From positions 1 through 64,000 of the forward strand of contig LVWS01000043.1 of the NCBI GenBank assembly GCA_002083365.1: a stretch of DNA of 64,000 bases, read 5' to 3'. How positions within the stretch are numbered: the first letter of the stretch is position 1; every line of letters starts with the position of its first letter. The notes under the pieces were generated by a model, which was not told where the DNA came from, did not search any database, and was given only the letters and a program-made list of their open reading frames with translations. A program made the translations under genes and the position numbers. The stretch comes from Nitrospira sp. SG-bin1. GTDB lineage: Bacteria > Nitrospirota > Nitrospiria > Nitrospirales > Nitrospiraceae. This document shows positions 26,716 to 36,009 of the stretch, in pieces.

Positions 26716-27603
26716 ATGAACGCGAGAATTTCGGCGATGATAGGTCTCCTCTGTGTCCTCGGCTCTGCGGATCTCACCAGAGCGGACGATCCGTACAGCC
26801 AGCGGGTCGCCGATCCCTATGCCCTCTCGTCTGGTCTCCCGAATATGTCTTCCGGGACGTTCGAGCTCTATATGTCCTTTATGGCGGGCGTGGCGATTCC
26901 GTTCAGTAGGGACGCCACGTTTCAAGACGGGACCCAGCCGACGGTGATCGAGAATGTCGACTATCAGATGAAACACTCATGGGGAGGCAGCGCGGGGATC
27001 TGGTTTCCAACCAGAAACAAGTTGTGGGGATTCGATCTCGGCGTGGAACTCACCGGCTATGTTTGGTATCCAGACGTGGCCTGCTGTCGGGACTTTTATA
27101 ATAATGACCCCACGGGGAGTCAGAATATTAACGGAGTGGCCAATCGGGGTACCACGACTGAAATCTCAGGCGCCTACGTCGGCCCCAATTTCCTGATTCG
27201 CTACCCGATGGCGATTTCCGAGGCCTATCCTAACGGGCGGTGGTTTCCGTACGTCGGAATCGGCGTGGGAGCGCACCAGATGGCGATGAAGCCTGGTGGA
27301 TTTCGGGGGGGCTTTCTGACCGCCGTCAACACGGCCCAACGGGATACGACGGTCGGGTTTCAAGGAGTGGGCGGCATCAAGGCGCATCTCTTTAAGTACG
27401 TGGCGGCGTTTGTGGAGGCGAAGTATCTCTATGCCAAGCACAACGGGCTGTCGACTGATCGGTTCGCGAACTCCCCCGATGGCGGTCTATTCCCTAATCC
27501 GGACGGTTCGTTGCCGACTCCTTTTGTGAATCCCTATTCATCCACGATCGATACGGTCTTGGTGCATGCGGGCTTGTCCCTTCACTTTGACTGGAAGCCG
27601 TAG
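26716..27603 (+). CDS. Outer-membrane beta-barrel protein, tandem copy 2
   Basis: Paralogue of the preceding gene, 295 residues. The signal peptide and the mature start (DDPYSQRVADPYALSS) are almost identical to copy 3. The region after the vicinal Cys pair (DVACCRDFYN) has an insert, NDPTGSQNINGVANRGT, not seen in the others. The rest of the barrel (YPMAISEAYPNGRWFPYVG, GGIKAHLFKYVAAFVEAKYL) matches closely. The variable stretches fall where external loops of such barrels would lie, which suggests that loop regions diversified. Spacing from copy 1 is 139 bases. Confidence 0.75.
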   Translation: MNARISAMIGLLCVLGSADLTRADDPYSQRVADPYALSSGLPNMSSGTFELYMSFMAGVAIPFSRDATFQDGTQPTVIENVDYQMKHSWGGSAGIWFPTRNKLWGFDLGVELTGYVWYPDVACCRDFYNNDPTGSQNINGVANRGTTTEISGAYVGPNFLIRYPMAISEAYPNGRWFPYVGIGVGAHQMAMKPGGFRGGFLTAVNTAQRDTTVGFQGVGGIKAHLFKYVAAFVEAKYLYAKHNGLSTDRFANSPDGGLFPNPDGSLPTPFVNPYSSTIDTVLVHAGLSLHFDWKP

Positions 27604-27728
27604 GGGGAAAAATGGGGACAGGCAGCGCGCGGGGGACTATCCTAACTAGGGTTGTCCCCCTTTGGGCGGAGCCAGTCCCTTTGAGATTCATCGCAGAACA
27701 TGGTTGCTATATCTTTGGAGGACGCTGA

Positions 27729-28568
27729 ATGAAAACGAGAATTTCGGCGATGGTATGTCTCCTCTGTGTCCTCGGCTCTGCGGATCTTACTCGGGCAGAT
27801 GATCCGTATAGCCAACGGGTCGCCGATCCCTATGCCCTCTCGTCTGGTCTTCCGACCATGTCCTCCGGAACGCTCGAGCCCTATATTTCCGTTATGGCAG
27901 GCATCGCAGTTCCACGCAGCCATGACGCCACGTTTTTGGACGGGACCCAGCCGACGGTGGTCCCGAATATCGACTATCAGACGAAACACTCGGTCGGCGG
28001 CAACGCGGGGATCTGGTTTCCAACCAGAAACAAGTTGTTGGGATTCGATCTGGGCGTGGAAATCACCGGCTTTATTTGGTATGCGGATGTAGCCTGCTGC
28101 GTGGAAAATTTTAATTTTAATCCGGCAAATGGAGGCGAAACGACGGAGGTTCAGGGCATCTACGTCGGCTCCAATTTTCTGCTTCGCTACCCTCTGGCGA
28201 TTTCCGAGGCCTATCCCAACGGGCGGTGGTTTCCGTACGTCGGAATCGGCGTGGGCGCGCACCAGATGGCGATGAGGCCAGGTGGACAAAGAGGGACGGG
28301 TTTTTTCAACGCCATCACCGACCAACGAAGTACAACGATAGGATTTCAGGGCGTGGGAGGAATCAAGGTGCATCTCTTCAAGTACGTGGCCGTGTTTGCG
28401 GAGGCGAAGTATATCCACGCCCATCACGACGACCTGACGACGGATCGGTTCGTGCAGACCCCCCCTGCCTTCACAAATGGCCAGTTTGTTGTTAACCCCT
28501 ATGAATCCACGATCGACACGATCTTCGCGCATGCGGGTATGTCGATTCACTTTGACATCAAGCCGTAG
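27729..28568 (+). CDS. Outer-membrane beta-barrel protein, tandem copy 3
   Basis: Third paralogue, 279 residues, the shortest. It starts MKTRISAMVCLLCVLGSADL. The vicinal Cys pair is kept (DVACCVENFN) but the loop that follows is different and shorter. The end reads MSIHFDIKP instead of LSLHFDWKP. Its ribosome site GGAGGACGC is conserved; the leader before it lacks the longer block of the first two. A G-rich hairpin follows. Function unknown; periplasm/outer-membrane location inferred from signal and barrel pattern. Confidence 0.75.
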   Translation: MKTRISAMVCLLCVLGSADLTRADDPYSQRVADPYALSSGLPTMSSGTLEPYISVMAGIAVPRSHDATFLDGTQPTVVPNIDYQTKHSVGGNAGIWFPTRNKLLGFDLGVEITGFIWYADVACCVENFNFNPANGGETTEVQGIYVGSNFLLRYPLAISEAYPNGRWFPYVGIGVGAHQMAMRPGGQRGTGFFNAITDQRSTTIGFQGVGGIKVHLFKYVAVFAEAKYIHAHHDDLTTDRFVQTPPAFTNGQFVVNPYESTIDTIFAHAGMSIHFDIKP

Positions 28569-28593
28569 ACCCTTACGAGAACATTGACCGCAC

Positions 28594-28621
28594 ACCCGCT
28601 CCACGTGAAAGTGGGGTGGGT
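28594..28621 (+). terminator. Candidate hairpin after the third barrel gene
   Basis: Arms 28594-28604 and 28611-28621 pair along 11 positions with two G-U pairs around a six-base loop, 26 bases after the stop. No clean T run follows, so it may be a weak terminator or an mRNA-end stabiliser. Confidence 0.4.
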
Positions 28622-28748
28622 GGTTGAGTTTCAACTACCGACATTTCCTTCCAACCGTTCTTCCCCTGTCAAATAACCAGTGTGTGGGTCGGCTGACCTC
28701 CTGACCGACTCGTCGTATTAGTTTGAGCAGGAGTGGTAATAGAGGAGC

Positions 28749-29093
28749 TTAGACGACTACTGCAGGAGGGTGGGCCAGCGGTTGAGACACGACTCGATCC
28801 AATCGGTGGCGGGTCATCATCGGGATGCGAATGAATTCGACGCCGAAGGTATGTTCCTTGACCCAGCGGACTTTTCCCAGTTCGATGAACAGAGATGAGG
28901 TCGGATCCGGCAGGAGAACACTCAGCTTGATGTAGCTCCCGGTCAGGACGGTTCGTTTACAGGTGACGGAACAGCCGGCAACGGATAGGTCAGAAACCAC
29001 CCCTTCTCCAACGAACGGGGCGCCACCGAATATCACGGGGTAGGCGACAGGAAGCCGCCGATGGATTCGCCAGTTCACGGTTGTATCAACCAT
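28749..29093 (-). CDS. PilZ domain protein (cyclic-di-GMP binding)
   Basis: A single-domain protein of 114 residues. The c-di-GMP contact motifs are visible: RIHRR near residue 9 (R-x3-R) and DLSVAG near residue 35 (D-x-S-x-x-G). The rest forms the expected small beta barrel: ELGKVRWVKEHTFGVEFIRI is the usual final strand block. Such stand-alone PilZ proteins often adjust motility, secretion or exopolysaccharide systems. It lies downstream of the secretin gene on the same strand with a 154-base gap, suggesting but not proving a link. Confidence 0.85.
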   Translation of the reverse strand: MVDTTVNWRIHRRLPVAYPVIFGGAPFVGEGVVSDLSVAGCSVTCKRTVLTGSYIKLSVLLPDPTSSLFIELGKVRWVKEHTFGVEFIRIPMMTRHRLDRVVSQPLAHPPAVVV

Positions 29094-29247
29094 GTGGTAT
29101 GCCCTCCCTCGGTCTGCAGCTTAACGAGATAGGTGACGACGGGCCATTCCCCGAAGGGGGGGCCGGAGGCTACCATAGCTTCTCGAACGATGTGCGGAAT
29201 CGGTGTTTGAGGTAGGTGATGGAGAATGGTTTATAGCTGTATCTGCC

Positions 29248-30831
29248 TTACGGCCTATTGGGGTGGTCTATCGAAGAAGGAGGAGGGACGGTTGACGGTA
29301 GTTCGAGGCGCTCCAGCACATCTTGCTTGAGTTTGGTGGGCTCCTCAATTCGGTTATCTCGTTGCAGGGTATTGATGTCTTTGGCTTTCCTCGCATTCAG
29401 TTCAATTACGTCCGCATCGTCCCGAACTAAGTGCGGCGTGAGAAAAACGAGAAGATTCAGCTTCTCTGTCTGGCGATTCTGCGACTTGAACAGCCACCCG
29501 AGCCATGGAATGTCTCCCAAAAGAGGAATTTTCCGTTCGCTGATCGTGACGTTGTCCCGCACGAGTCCGCCCACCACGAGTGTCTGTTGATCCTGCGCGA
29601 CCGTCGTGGTTTCCATGGATCGCTTCGTCGTGGTCGGCCCGACGGGGATGCTCGCCGTACCGGAGCCGATAGTTTGCGCCACGTTTTCCGCGATGGCCGT
29701 GATCTCTTGCTTGATTTCCAGGCGAATCAAATCCCCTTCGAGGACCTGCGGGGTCAACTCTAAGGTCACGCCCACGTCTTTCCGCTCGATTGTGACGAGC
29801 GTTCCCCCCGTGATGCCTTGAGCCTGGCCGGTCGGAAATGGTCGATTTTCACCGACGACGATCTTTGCCTTCTGGTTATCGGCAGCGAGCACCTGGGGTG
29901 TGGAGAGGACATTCGTATCGGTCAGGTTCATCAAAAGGTTCATGAATGCGCGTACGTTCAGCGTATTCAGGAGCGGTGCTGCTCCGCCGGTTGCCCCGCC
30001 GGCCGCCGCGCCGGTGATCGCTTGAGCGAAGGTTGCCAGATCTTCCGGTGCCCTGTTGAACCCGCCGATCCCCTGTAAAAATCCGGACTTTCCCGCACCG
30101 AGGACCTGGGTCGGATCTGTGCCGATTTGGCGAAGGCGATCCACTTGGACCTCCAGGATCACCGCTTCCACGAAGACCTGCTTGCGCCGGATATCGAGTT
30201 CACGAATCACGGCTTGGAGATGACTCCAGGCGAGTTTGGTCGAACTGATCACGATCGAGTTCGTCGCCTTGTCGGCGAATACTTGGACGGGGGCTTCGAA
30301 TTCCGTCAGCGGCCTGATCGGAGGTCTGGTGCCTGGCGTGACTTGTGCGACGGTTTGAGAGCGTGCCACCAGATTGGTCAGTACGGCGGCCAGGTCCGTG
30401 GCATTGGCATGTTTGAGCTTGTACACAAACACACCCCGCTCAGGAGGAAGGTCGCCCATGGGCACGACCTGATAGAGGTTTCCTCCTTTCGGCACCACGG
30501 CTAAGCGGGCCGCTTCCAACGCGGCGACGAACATGCTGAATGCCTGGTCCGGCGAGACCTTGGTCGGAGAAAACACGGAAATTTTTCCGCCTTGCTTTTT
30601 GATGGTTTCGTCCAAAACAAAGTTTTTCCCGGTGAGTTCACTGATAAAGCGGACAAATACGGGGATATCGACTTCGTTGAAGTCCAATGCGACTTTTGCC
30701 GGGTGGCTTCCTCCGCCCTGGGAAAACAGAAGCGGTGGAAAGGCCAGGGAGAGCAGCAGCAACAAAGGCAGGCAGGCTGCAAGTTTCCTGGACGTTTTTA
30801 ATGGACGATACACTCTTGGAAGGGCTTGCAC
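29248..30831 (-). CDS. Secretin (GspD/PilQ-type outer-membrane channel)
   Basis: A 527-residue secretin. The N-terminal signal has a long hydrophobic stretch (LAACLPLLLLLSLAFPPLLF), preceded by basic residues. Then come an N0-like domain (ALDFNEVDIPVFVRFISELT), two short N domains (VFVYKLKHANATDLAAVL; VFADKATNSIVISST) and the C-terminal secretin domain with PLLGDIPWLGWLFKS and NLLVFLTPHLV. It is shorter than E. coli GspD. The start is a GTG without a strong ribosome site. No gspE, F or G gene is adjacent, so it is an orphan in this window. It is divergent from the hypothetical and giant TPR genes. Confidence 0.9.
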   Translation of the reverse strand: MQALPRVYRPLKTSRKLAACLPLLLLLSLAFPPLLFSQGGGSHPAKVALDFNEVDIPVFVRFISELTGKNFVLDETIKKQGGKISVFSPTKVSPDQAFSMFVAALEAARLAVVPKGGNLYQVVPMGDLPPERGVFVYKLKHANATDLAAVLTNLVARSQTVAQVTPGTRPPIRPLTEFEAPVQVFADKATNSIVISSTKLAWSHLQAVIRELDIRRKQVFVEAVILEVQVDRLRQIGTDPTQVLGAGKSGFLQGIGGFNRAPEDLATFAQAITGAAAGGATGGAAPLLNTLNVRAFMNLLMNLTDTNVLSTPQVLAADNQKAKIVVGENRPFPTGQAQGITGGTLVTIERKDVGVTLELTPQVLEGDLIRLEIKQEITAIAENVAQTIGSGTASIPVGPTTTKRSMETTTVAQDQQTLVVGGLVRDNVTISERKIPLLGDIPWLGWLFKSQNRQTEKLNLLVFLTPHLVRDDADVIELNARKAKDINTLQRDNRIEEPTKLKQDVLERLELPSTVPPPSSIDHPNRP

Positions 30832-31038
30832 GATGGACTATTGATTTCGTGGTACCGGTTGAACATGTGAGCCTGACCGTACCACAGGCATGTCGAAGGA
30901 CACAACCAGGATGACGTTTTTCGAAGGAGGTCTAGGCAAGAGAGATACTGTGCCTGATAAGGGACGACTCAGCTCTTTATGGCTAATGAGTTTCGAGAAA
31001 AAACCGATAAGAGGATACGCACATGAACGAAGCAGCCT

Positions 31039-31422
31039 ATGGACCCGATGAATCTACAGAAAAAGGTGACGGCACTAGCCCAGCAATTGCTTGATGAGGC
31101 CCATAGTGACCCCGTGCGAGCCCTGGGGCTCCTGGTTCTTGCGTTGGATGGAGGAGAGCTCCAGTCTCCAGACCATGCCTGGCCTCTGATCATTGAGGTC
31201 CGACGTGTTCTGATGCCTGACAACTTCGAAGAATCCACAAAGCCCGTTCAGCATCTTGTCGGAGAAATCTCATGGGAAGGAGGACTTCATTGTCTTCGTT
31301 GTGGAAAAGCGTTGGTACGGAATAGACAGAAGGAATGGGAGCCACTTCTGCCAGGATACGTATTTGAGATTGGGGGTCGATTGACCAGTGAACCCTTTGA
31401 TGAGTACCAAATCTGCACATAG
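31039..31422 (+). CDS. Hypothetical protein, 127 residues
   Basis: I do not recognise this product. It has a helical N-terminal half (LQKKVTALAQQLLDEAHSDP) and one CxxC pair (CLRCGK) near residue 86, possibly half of a zinc site. The start could be the ATG at 31039 or the one at 31048; neither has a convincing ribosome site. A 24-codon frame starting at 31023 overlaps its beginning in another frame and has the better ribosome site. Coding status is uncertain. Confidence 0.4.
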   Translation: MDPMNLQKKVTALAQQLLDEAHSDPVRALGLLVLALDGGELQSPDHAWPLIIEVRRVLMPDNFEESTKPVQHLVGEISWEGGLHCLRCGKALVRNRQKEWEPLLPGYVFEIGGRLTSEPFDEYQICT

Positions 31423-31818
31423 TGGCGTTGCGTTGCCGCAGCCATCCTGAGCGTCCAAGGAGACCGGACGTTTCTAGTTCTGATTCAGACCGATTTCTCA
31501 AAACGCGATGCCGGTTCATACATTTCACAAATATACGGAAATAGACTGATTGATTGGTTTTCATCCTTACACATGAAACTTGGAAGGGCAAAGATCTGTC
31601 CAAAAATGAATGGCAGATTGCAACCCTGGAAGTGCCCATGAGGCGTACTCTTATTTTTCAATGACTTATTCTTGGAAGTCATGAGGGAAGTAAGGCATCC
31701 GGATTGCAGTCCTTTGAAAGTTTTACCTTTTATATGAGTGCCCATGCCAGGGATCCAGTGAGCGCGGATGTAACACCGATACAAGCTCATCGGCGCGCCG
31801 ATCTGCTAAGGTTGTAGC
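31423..31818. other. Intergenic region before the giant TPR gene
   Basis: A 396-base gap, visibly more AT-rich than its surroundings. No gene, hairpin terminator or tRNA was seen. A minus-strand open frame (31190-31639) overlaps the hypothetical gene and has no protein-like features. Confidence 0.4.
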
Positions 31819-34800
31819 GTGCGGGCGAACAAAAAATCCCCTTTAAAATCCGATAAAACCCAAGCCCTTCGTGGCCACAAGCGCGGTGTGGTTGGCTACA
31901 GCAGGAAGACCGCTCTGCTCGAGGACGCCATCACTCAAATGAACGCCGGGAAGTATGGGCGTTCTTCTACCGCACTGAAAGAATTACTCACGCTTGATCC
32001 GAATAACATGGAGGCGCGGAGACTTTTCGCGACCCTCCATCTCCGTCTCGGAAGCCTGATCCCTGCGAGACAAGCTTTTGATTCACTCATCGACGAGGCG
32101 TTTCAGCGCCAAGACTACTGGCTCGCAGAATCGTTGCTTCGCGAATATTTGGCTGCCGGCCCGCGATGTGTACCTTACCTCGAAAAACTTGGCGCGCTCT
32201 ATCAAGAAAAAGGAGACGCCCTCGAAGCCGTGGCCGAGTATGGCAAGGCGGTCGATATCCTGATCGAAGACCCCGACCCCGACAACCCACATCATCCCTC
32301 CGAGCTCTACGCGAAAATACGGGAACTTGCTCCTGCGAGTCCGGTCGCCTTTCGGCTGGCTTCCTTTTTTGACTCGCAAACCGGTGAGTTATTAGCCCGT
32401 CAGCCGAACGATGCAGAGCAATCGACTATCGCTCCATCAGAAGACATGTCTGAGGGAAGTCACGGTATTCAGGCAGGGTCTGAACCAATGGATGGGGTGA
32501 TGCCATGGGAAATTCAAGATGCTCGAACCACAGAGTCCGAATCCTTTACAATAGCCAATGTCCCATCATCGGAATCTCCGAACTCGCCTACGTTCACGGA
32601 TTCTCCTGCACCTCCGGACCAGTCTCTCGATGAAGCGTTGCCGACCTCCAATCCACCCAGGCACGAGTCGATAGCGAGCCACGTAAGTGAAGTCCAAGTT
32701 GCCGCATCGGAAGAACCCCTCATCCATGAACGTGAGAGTACACCAGCCGATGCGCGGATGGACGAATCCACCGGACACATTGTTCTTGGAGATGTCTCTC
32801 CATCCACTACTCCATCAGAGCCCGCTGCTGAACTTTTCAAGACCCAACCAACGCCAGATCCGGTGATGTCAACGGTGGATCCTTCCGTGGCTCTGCAACA
32901 ACATATGCTGTTGGCCGAGACCAGATCGGAGCCGTCCGTTGATGTAAACAGCGCGCCAACGGTTTCCGCACTCGTGACGCCTGCCGATGTCCAAGAGCCT
33001 CCGGCGAGTTTGGCGCAATCGAATGAAGATGTGAGCCTACTGCCTTCGTCCTGGATTGAAGAGGCGGCGCCGCCCGCATTCAGGATTGCGGAACCCACGA
33101 CGCACGGAGTAGCAGAGTCAGAAGACAACCCCCCCTTCCAGCTTGCCCGGGCCGAGGCGAATGAGGTGGTTCCACAGGAACCGCTCAGCACGGCTGCTCC
33201 ATCAAGCCCAGAACCGGTGTCAAATCAGGAGATTTCAGAACCATGGAAACACCCCGGGTTCTCATGGAAATCCGTCTTTGACAGTGCGTGGAAATTCAAA
33301 GATGATCCCGCCGCACAGATTGTCCCCGCTGAATTAACGAGGACTCACGTAGAGGAACCGTCTGCTCCCGCCTCCGCGGCATCACCGCTCTGCGAGCAAG
33401 TGTCAGACGAGCAAGCCGTTGAGATCACGAAGCACGAAGGATCAATGCCGTTCCAAAACGAAGCCGTTTCTGCGTCTCCAATTGCACCGATGCCATGGGA
33501 TCAAGTTCAGGAGTCAGTCCTTTCGATCCCTCCGGCGCAAGCGGATTCTCCGATGGCGGAGAATATGAAGTCGGCGGTAGCCCATTCGTCCGATCGACCG
33601 GAGCTTGATTCAACCTCAAAGGTTCGTGAAAGCCTGGCACAATCTCCGTCACCACAAGATAGTTCAGCCCCAGACACGGATTCATTTTCGATTGCGAAAA
33701 CTACACAGACAGCCACCTTTCCTGAACCTGAGATTTCCCCTGTTGGTTCAAAGCAAACGTCTTTTCCGATAGAAAAGCCTCTCACTGTTACAGACCCAGC
33801 ACAGCAGCTTCCTGCGATGAGCGCTCGCATGATCGATGTGCCAGAGCCGTTGGAAGCTCCCATGGCGGCGATACCTCCGCCGCTCTTGGAGAACCGACCG
33901 GTTGCAGGTGATGTGGTGACTCCTCCGAAAGTTCCCTCTCAGAATGTTGGCTCTATTTTAGAAACAAGCAATGATTCTTCCACTGTGATTGTTGAGAACC
34001 TGGTTCAGGAGTATCCAGTCGCTCCATCACCATTGACCAGCGAGGTGTCGAGCAGGGAAACGGAAGAGACTCTTCCTCCGTCGTCCACGGCGCGACAAAG
34101 GATTTTGGAGTCGCCACCTGACATGACGACAACTCCGCATCTCGCCAAAGAGTCCACCGAGGTGGAGACTCATGAATCGCAACCACAGGCTACCGCGTTT
34201 GTTGAGGCGCGAATTCCTACACCTGATCCAGCGCCTGAACAGGATGAATGGGGCAAGGAAGGAGAATCGATTCGATTCATTGAACAGCCTCAAACCTCTT
34301 CGGCCGCCCACGTGCATCCGGCGATTTCAGAGCGACAGGAAAACAGTCGGTCCATGTCAGTGGCGGCTGCCGTTGATGTACTCTTTGAGTCGTCCCGAAA
34401 TGTCCGAGCGACTGAGACGCGAGAACATGTCGCGGAGGTAAAACCCAGCCGAAAATCCAGTTCTGCGCTGAGCCGAGCCCGTATTGCGATAGCCGGATTT
34501 GTGAGCACATGCTTTTCGACTACGCGTGCCATTGTAATGACATGTGTAGGACTGGTGATGCTTTCGGTAATCCTCATCGCGCTAGGGATCGGTGCGATCG
34601 GACTGACCTGGGTCATCATGGAAGAGTCGCCGTCTCCTGCGTTTCAAAGCCTCACAACTACTCCCCAACAGACACTGTCGGACTTCAAGAAGAACGGATA
34701 CTTTCTCCTGCTCGGAATTGACGCTCCGTCCGGTCAGGATCCGATACAGGCAGGGCATGATCGGAAATTTGATATTACCGACGGCAACCTGGCGTTGGCT

Positions 34801-35913
34801 TGTCTTGGAGGTTCCGGGTCGCGATTGGTTGAAGGATCGAATGCATCAGCCAATGTCATGCGAGGGTGGGTCCGCAGTTCAGATCCCGTCGGTGCCTTCA
34901 AGTCCCATCAGGAGACCATCAAGGGATGGACCAGCCAGCATCAGTTGATGCTCCATCGGTATGGTCAGTGGCAAAAGCTCTCCTTTGAAGACTGGGGGTA
35001 TGGCCAACCCGGAAGTCCACCCTGTACCGCGATGGCATTCGCCCATCAACTCCATGTGGCGGATGGGTTTCTGCACAGTGCCGATCTCGGTGTCGATCGA
35101 CTCGAAACGGACATGGAAGCGTGGCGCATCGTGCTGGCTCAGGCGCGGACTCTGCCGGTTAAAATGCTGGCGTTGCAGGCGATCAATGACGACATCGCTG
35201 TCGCCTCGGGGTTGCTCGTACGCTCGGACTTTGAGGGGAGATACTTGGGGTCACTCACCAAAATCCTTCGCCCGCTGGATCAGGTGGAACTTTCTTTGCG
35301 CTGGCCCATGCAAAGTGAACTGGTCTCGGCCTCGAAGACCTACGAGACTAGGATGAAAGCCGCGAGAGCCGAAGAACAGTCGGTCTACACCATGGTGGCA
35401 TCGACTCTACCCTTGCCGATGCAACGGCGGCTCAATGACTATGCGGACTATTACGATGCGTCGAATAAAGCCGCGGCCGAAGGGAAATATAGTTCATTGC
35501 CGAAATGGAAAACCTATATCGACTTTCCAGCATCCGGCCTGATGCATTATCTTACGAATCCGATCGAGAATATCATCGGGCTCGAGCCGCTGCCTGCGTG
35601 GGATCTGTACAGCGGGTTGGTGGTCGATACCGATGCCCACCTTCGGCTGGCCAGCTTACAGACCTGGCTCAGGCGAGGTTCTGCCGAGGGCGATCTGCTC
35701 ACACGGATCGCCAAAGCAGGACAGAGTTTCTATGATCCCTACACGGGCCTGCCGATGTTGGTGAACATGAAAAAAGGTGCCCTCTACAGTGTGGGACACG
35801 ACGGGAAGGATCAAGATGCCGATCCTCAGTCAGATGTGGTGGTAGAGATCCCTGCCGGACAAACGCCTGCTGTTTCCGGGAAATCTTCATCGTCCTCTTC
35901 CAAGCTCAGATAA
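31819..35913 (+). CDS. Giant TPR, Pro/Ser/Glu-rich, membrane-anchored protein with pseudopilin-like tail
   Basis: A 1364-residue protein of unusual make-up. Residues 25-180 are TPR-like helices (ALKELLTLDPNNMEARRLFA; AVAEYGKAVDIL). Residues 190-880 are low-complexity, rich in Pro, Ser, Glu and Thr, and probably disordered, with recurring MPWE or MPWD words. A strong membrane segment is at residues 903-930 (VMLSVILIALGIGAIGLTWV). The last 430 residues would be periplasmic if the N-terminus is cytoplasmic. They end with DPYTGLPML and LYSVGHDGKDQDAD, which resembles the calcium-loop region of type II pseudopilins. The start is a GTG. The layout recalls FimV-like scaffolds. Position opposite the secretin hints at a role in secretion or pili, but this is inference. 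Confidence 0.7.
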   Translation: MRANKKSPLKSDKTQALRGHKRGVVGYSRKTALLEDAITQMNAGKYGRSSTALKELLTLDPNNMEARRLFATLHLRLGSLIPARQAFDSLIDEAFQRQDYWLAESLLREYLAAGPRCVPYLEKLGALYQEKGDALEAVAEYGKAVDILIEDPDPDNPHHPSELYAKIRELAPASPVAFRLASFFDSQTGELLARQPNDAEQSTIAPSEDMSEGSHGIQAGSEPMDGVMPWEIQDARTTESESFTIANVPSSESPNSPTFTDSPAPPDQSLDEALPTSNPPRHESIASHVSEVQVAASEEPLIHERESTPADARMDESTGHIVLGDVSPSTTPSEPAAELFKTQPTPDPVMSTVDPSVALQQHMLLAETRSEPSVDVNSAPTVSALVTPADVQEPPASLAQSNEDVSLLPSSWIEEAAPPAFRIAEPTTHGVAESEDNPPFQLARAEANEVVPQEPLSTAAPSSPEPVSNQEISEPWKHPGFSWKSVFDSAWKFKDDPAAQIVPAELTRTHVEEPSAPASAASPLCEQVSDEQAVEITKHEGSMPFQNEAVSASPIAPMPWDQVQESVLSIPPAQADSPMAENMKSAVAHSSDRPELDSTSKVRESLAQSPSPQDSSAPDTDSFSIAKTTQTATFPEPEISPVGSKQTSFPIEKPLTVTDPAQQLPAMSARMIDVPEPLEAPMAAIPPPLLENRPVAGDVVTPPKVPSQNVGSILETSNDSSTVIVENLVQEYPVAPSPLTSEVSSRETEETLPPSSTARQRILESPPDMTTTPHLAKESTEVETHESQPQATAFVEARIPTPDPAPEQDEWGKEGESIRFIEQPQTSSAAHVHPAISERQENSRSMSVAAAVDVLFESSRNVRATETREHVAEVKPSRKSSSALSRARIAIAGFVSTCFSTTRAIVMTCVGLVMLSVILIALGIGAIGLTWVIMEESPSPAFQSLTTTPQQTLSDFKKNGYFLLLGIDAPSGQDPIQAGHDRKFDITDGNLALACLGGSGSRLVEGSNASANVMRGWVRSSDPVGAFKSHQETIKGWTSQHQLMLHRYGQWQKLSFEDWGYGQPGSPPCTAMAFAHQLHVADGFLHSADLGVDRLETDMEAWRIVLAQARTLPVKMLALQAINDDIAVASGLLVRSDFEGRYLGSLTKILRPLDQVELSLRWPMQSELVSASKTYETRMKAARAEEQSVYTMVASTLPLPMQRRLNDYADYYDASNKAAAEGKYSSLPKWKTYIDFPASGLMHYLTNPIENIIGLEPLPAWDLYSGLVVDTDAHLRLASLQTWLRRGSAEGDLLTRIAKAGQSFYDPYTGLPMLVNMKKGALYSVGHDGKDQDADPQSDVVVEIPAGQTPAVSGKSSSSSSKLR

Positions 35914-36009
35914 ATTCCCCTTACGTCCGTCCGTTCTGAGAACGTTTGCTTGACATCGCTTTGGGGTATTTCACACAATCAACGGGCCGTGGGGAGATGA
36001 GGAGTTGTC

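Larger units (their letters stand above)
25565..28568 (+). repeat. Three tandem diverged copies of a barrel gene with its leader
   Basis: Three units start near 25565, 26590 and 27690. Each has a leader ending in a GGAGGACGCTGA ribosome-site block, and a coding region with a nearly shared beginning (ARISAI or TRISAM type). The first two leaders also share an ATTGCGCGACCC block and the third is shorter. The copies differ throughout, so this is old duplication and not an assembly artefact. Confidence 0.85.

Noticed and set aside
25565..28568. The tandem barrel genes as an assembly duplication
   Set aside because: The copies differ along their whole length, including inserts, so they are true paralogues.
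31190..31639. A 149-codon minus-strand frame before the giant TPR gene
   Set aside because: No motif, overlaps another weak frame, and composition looks non-coding.
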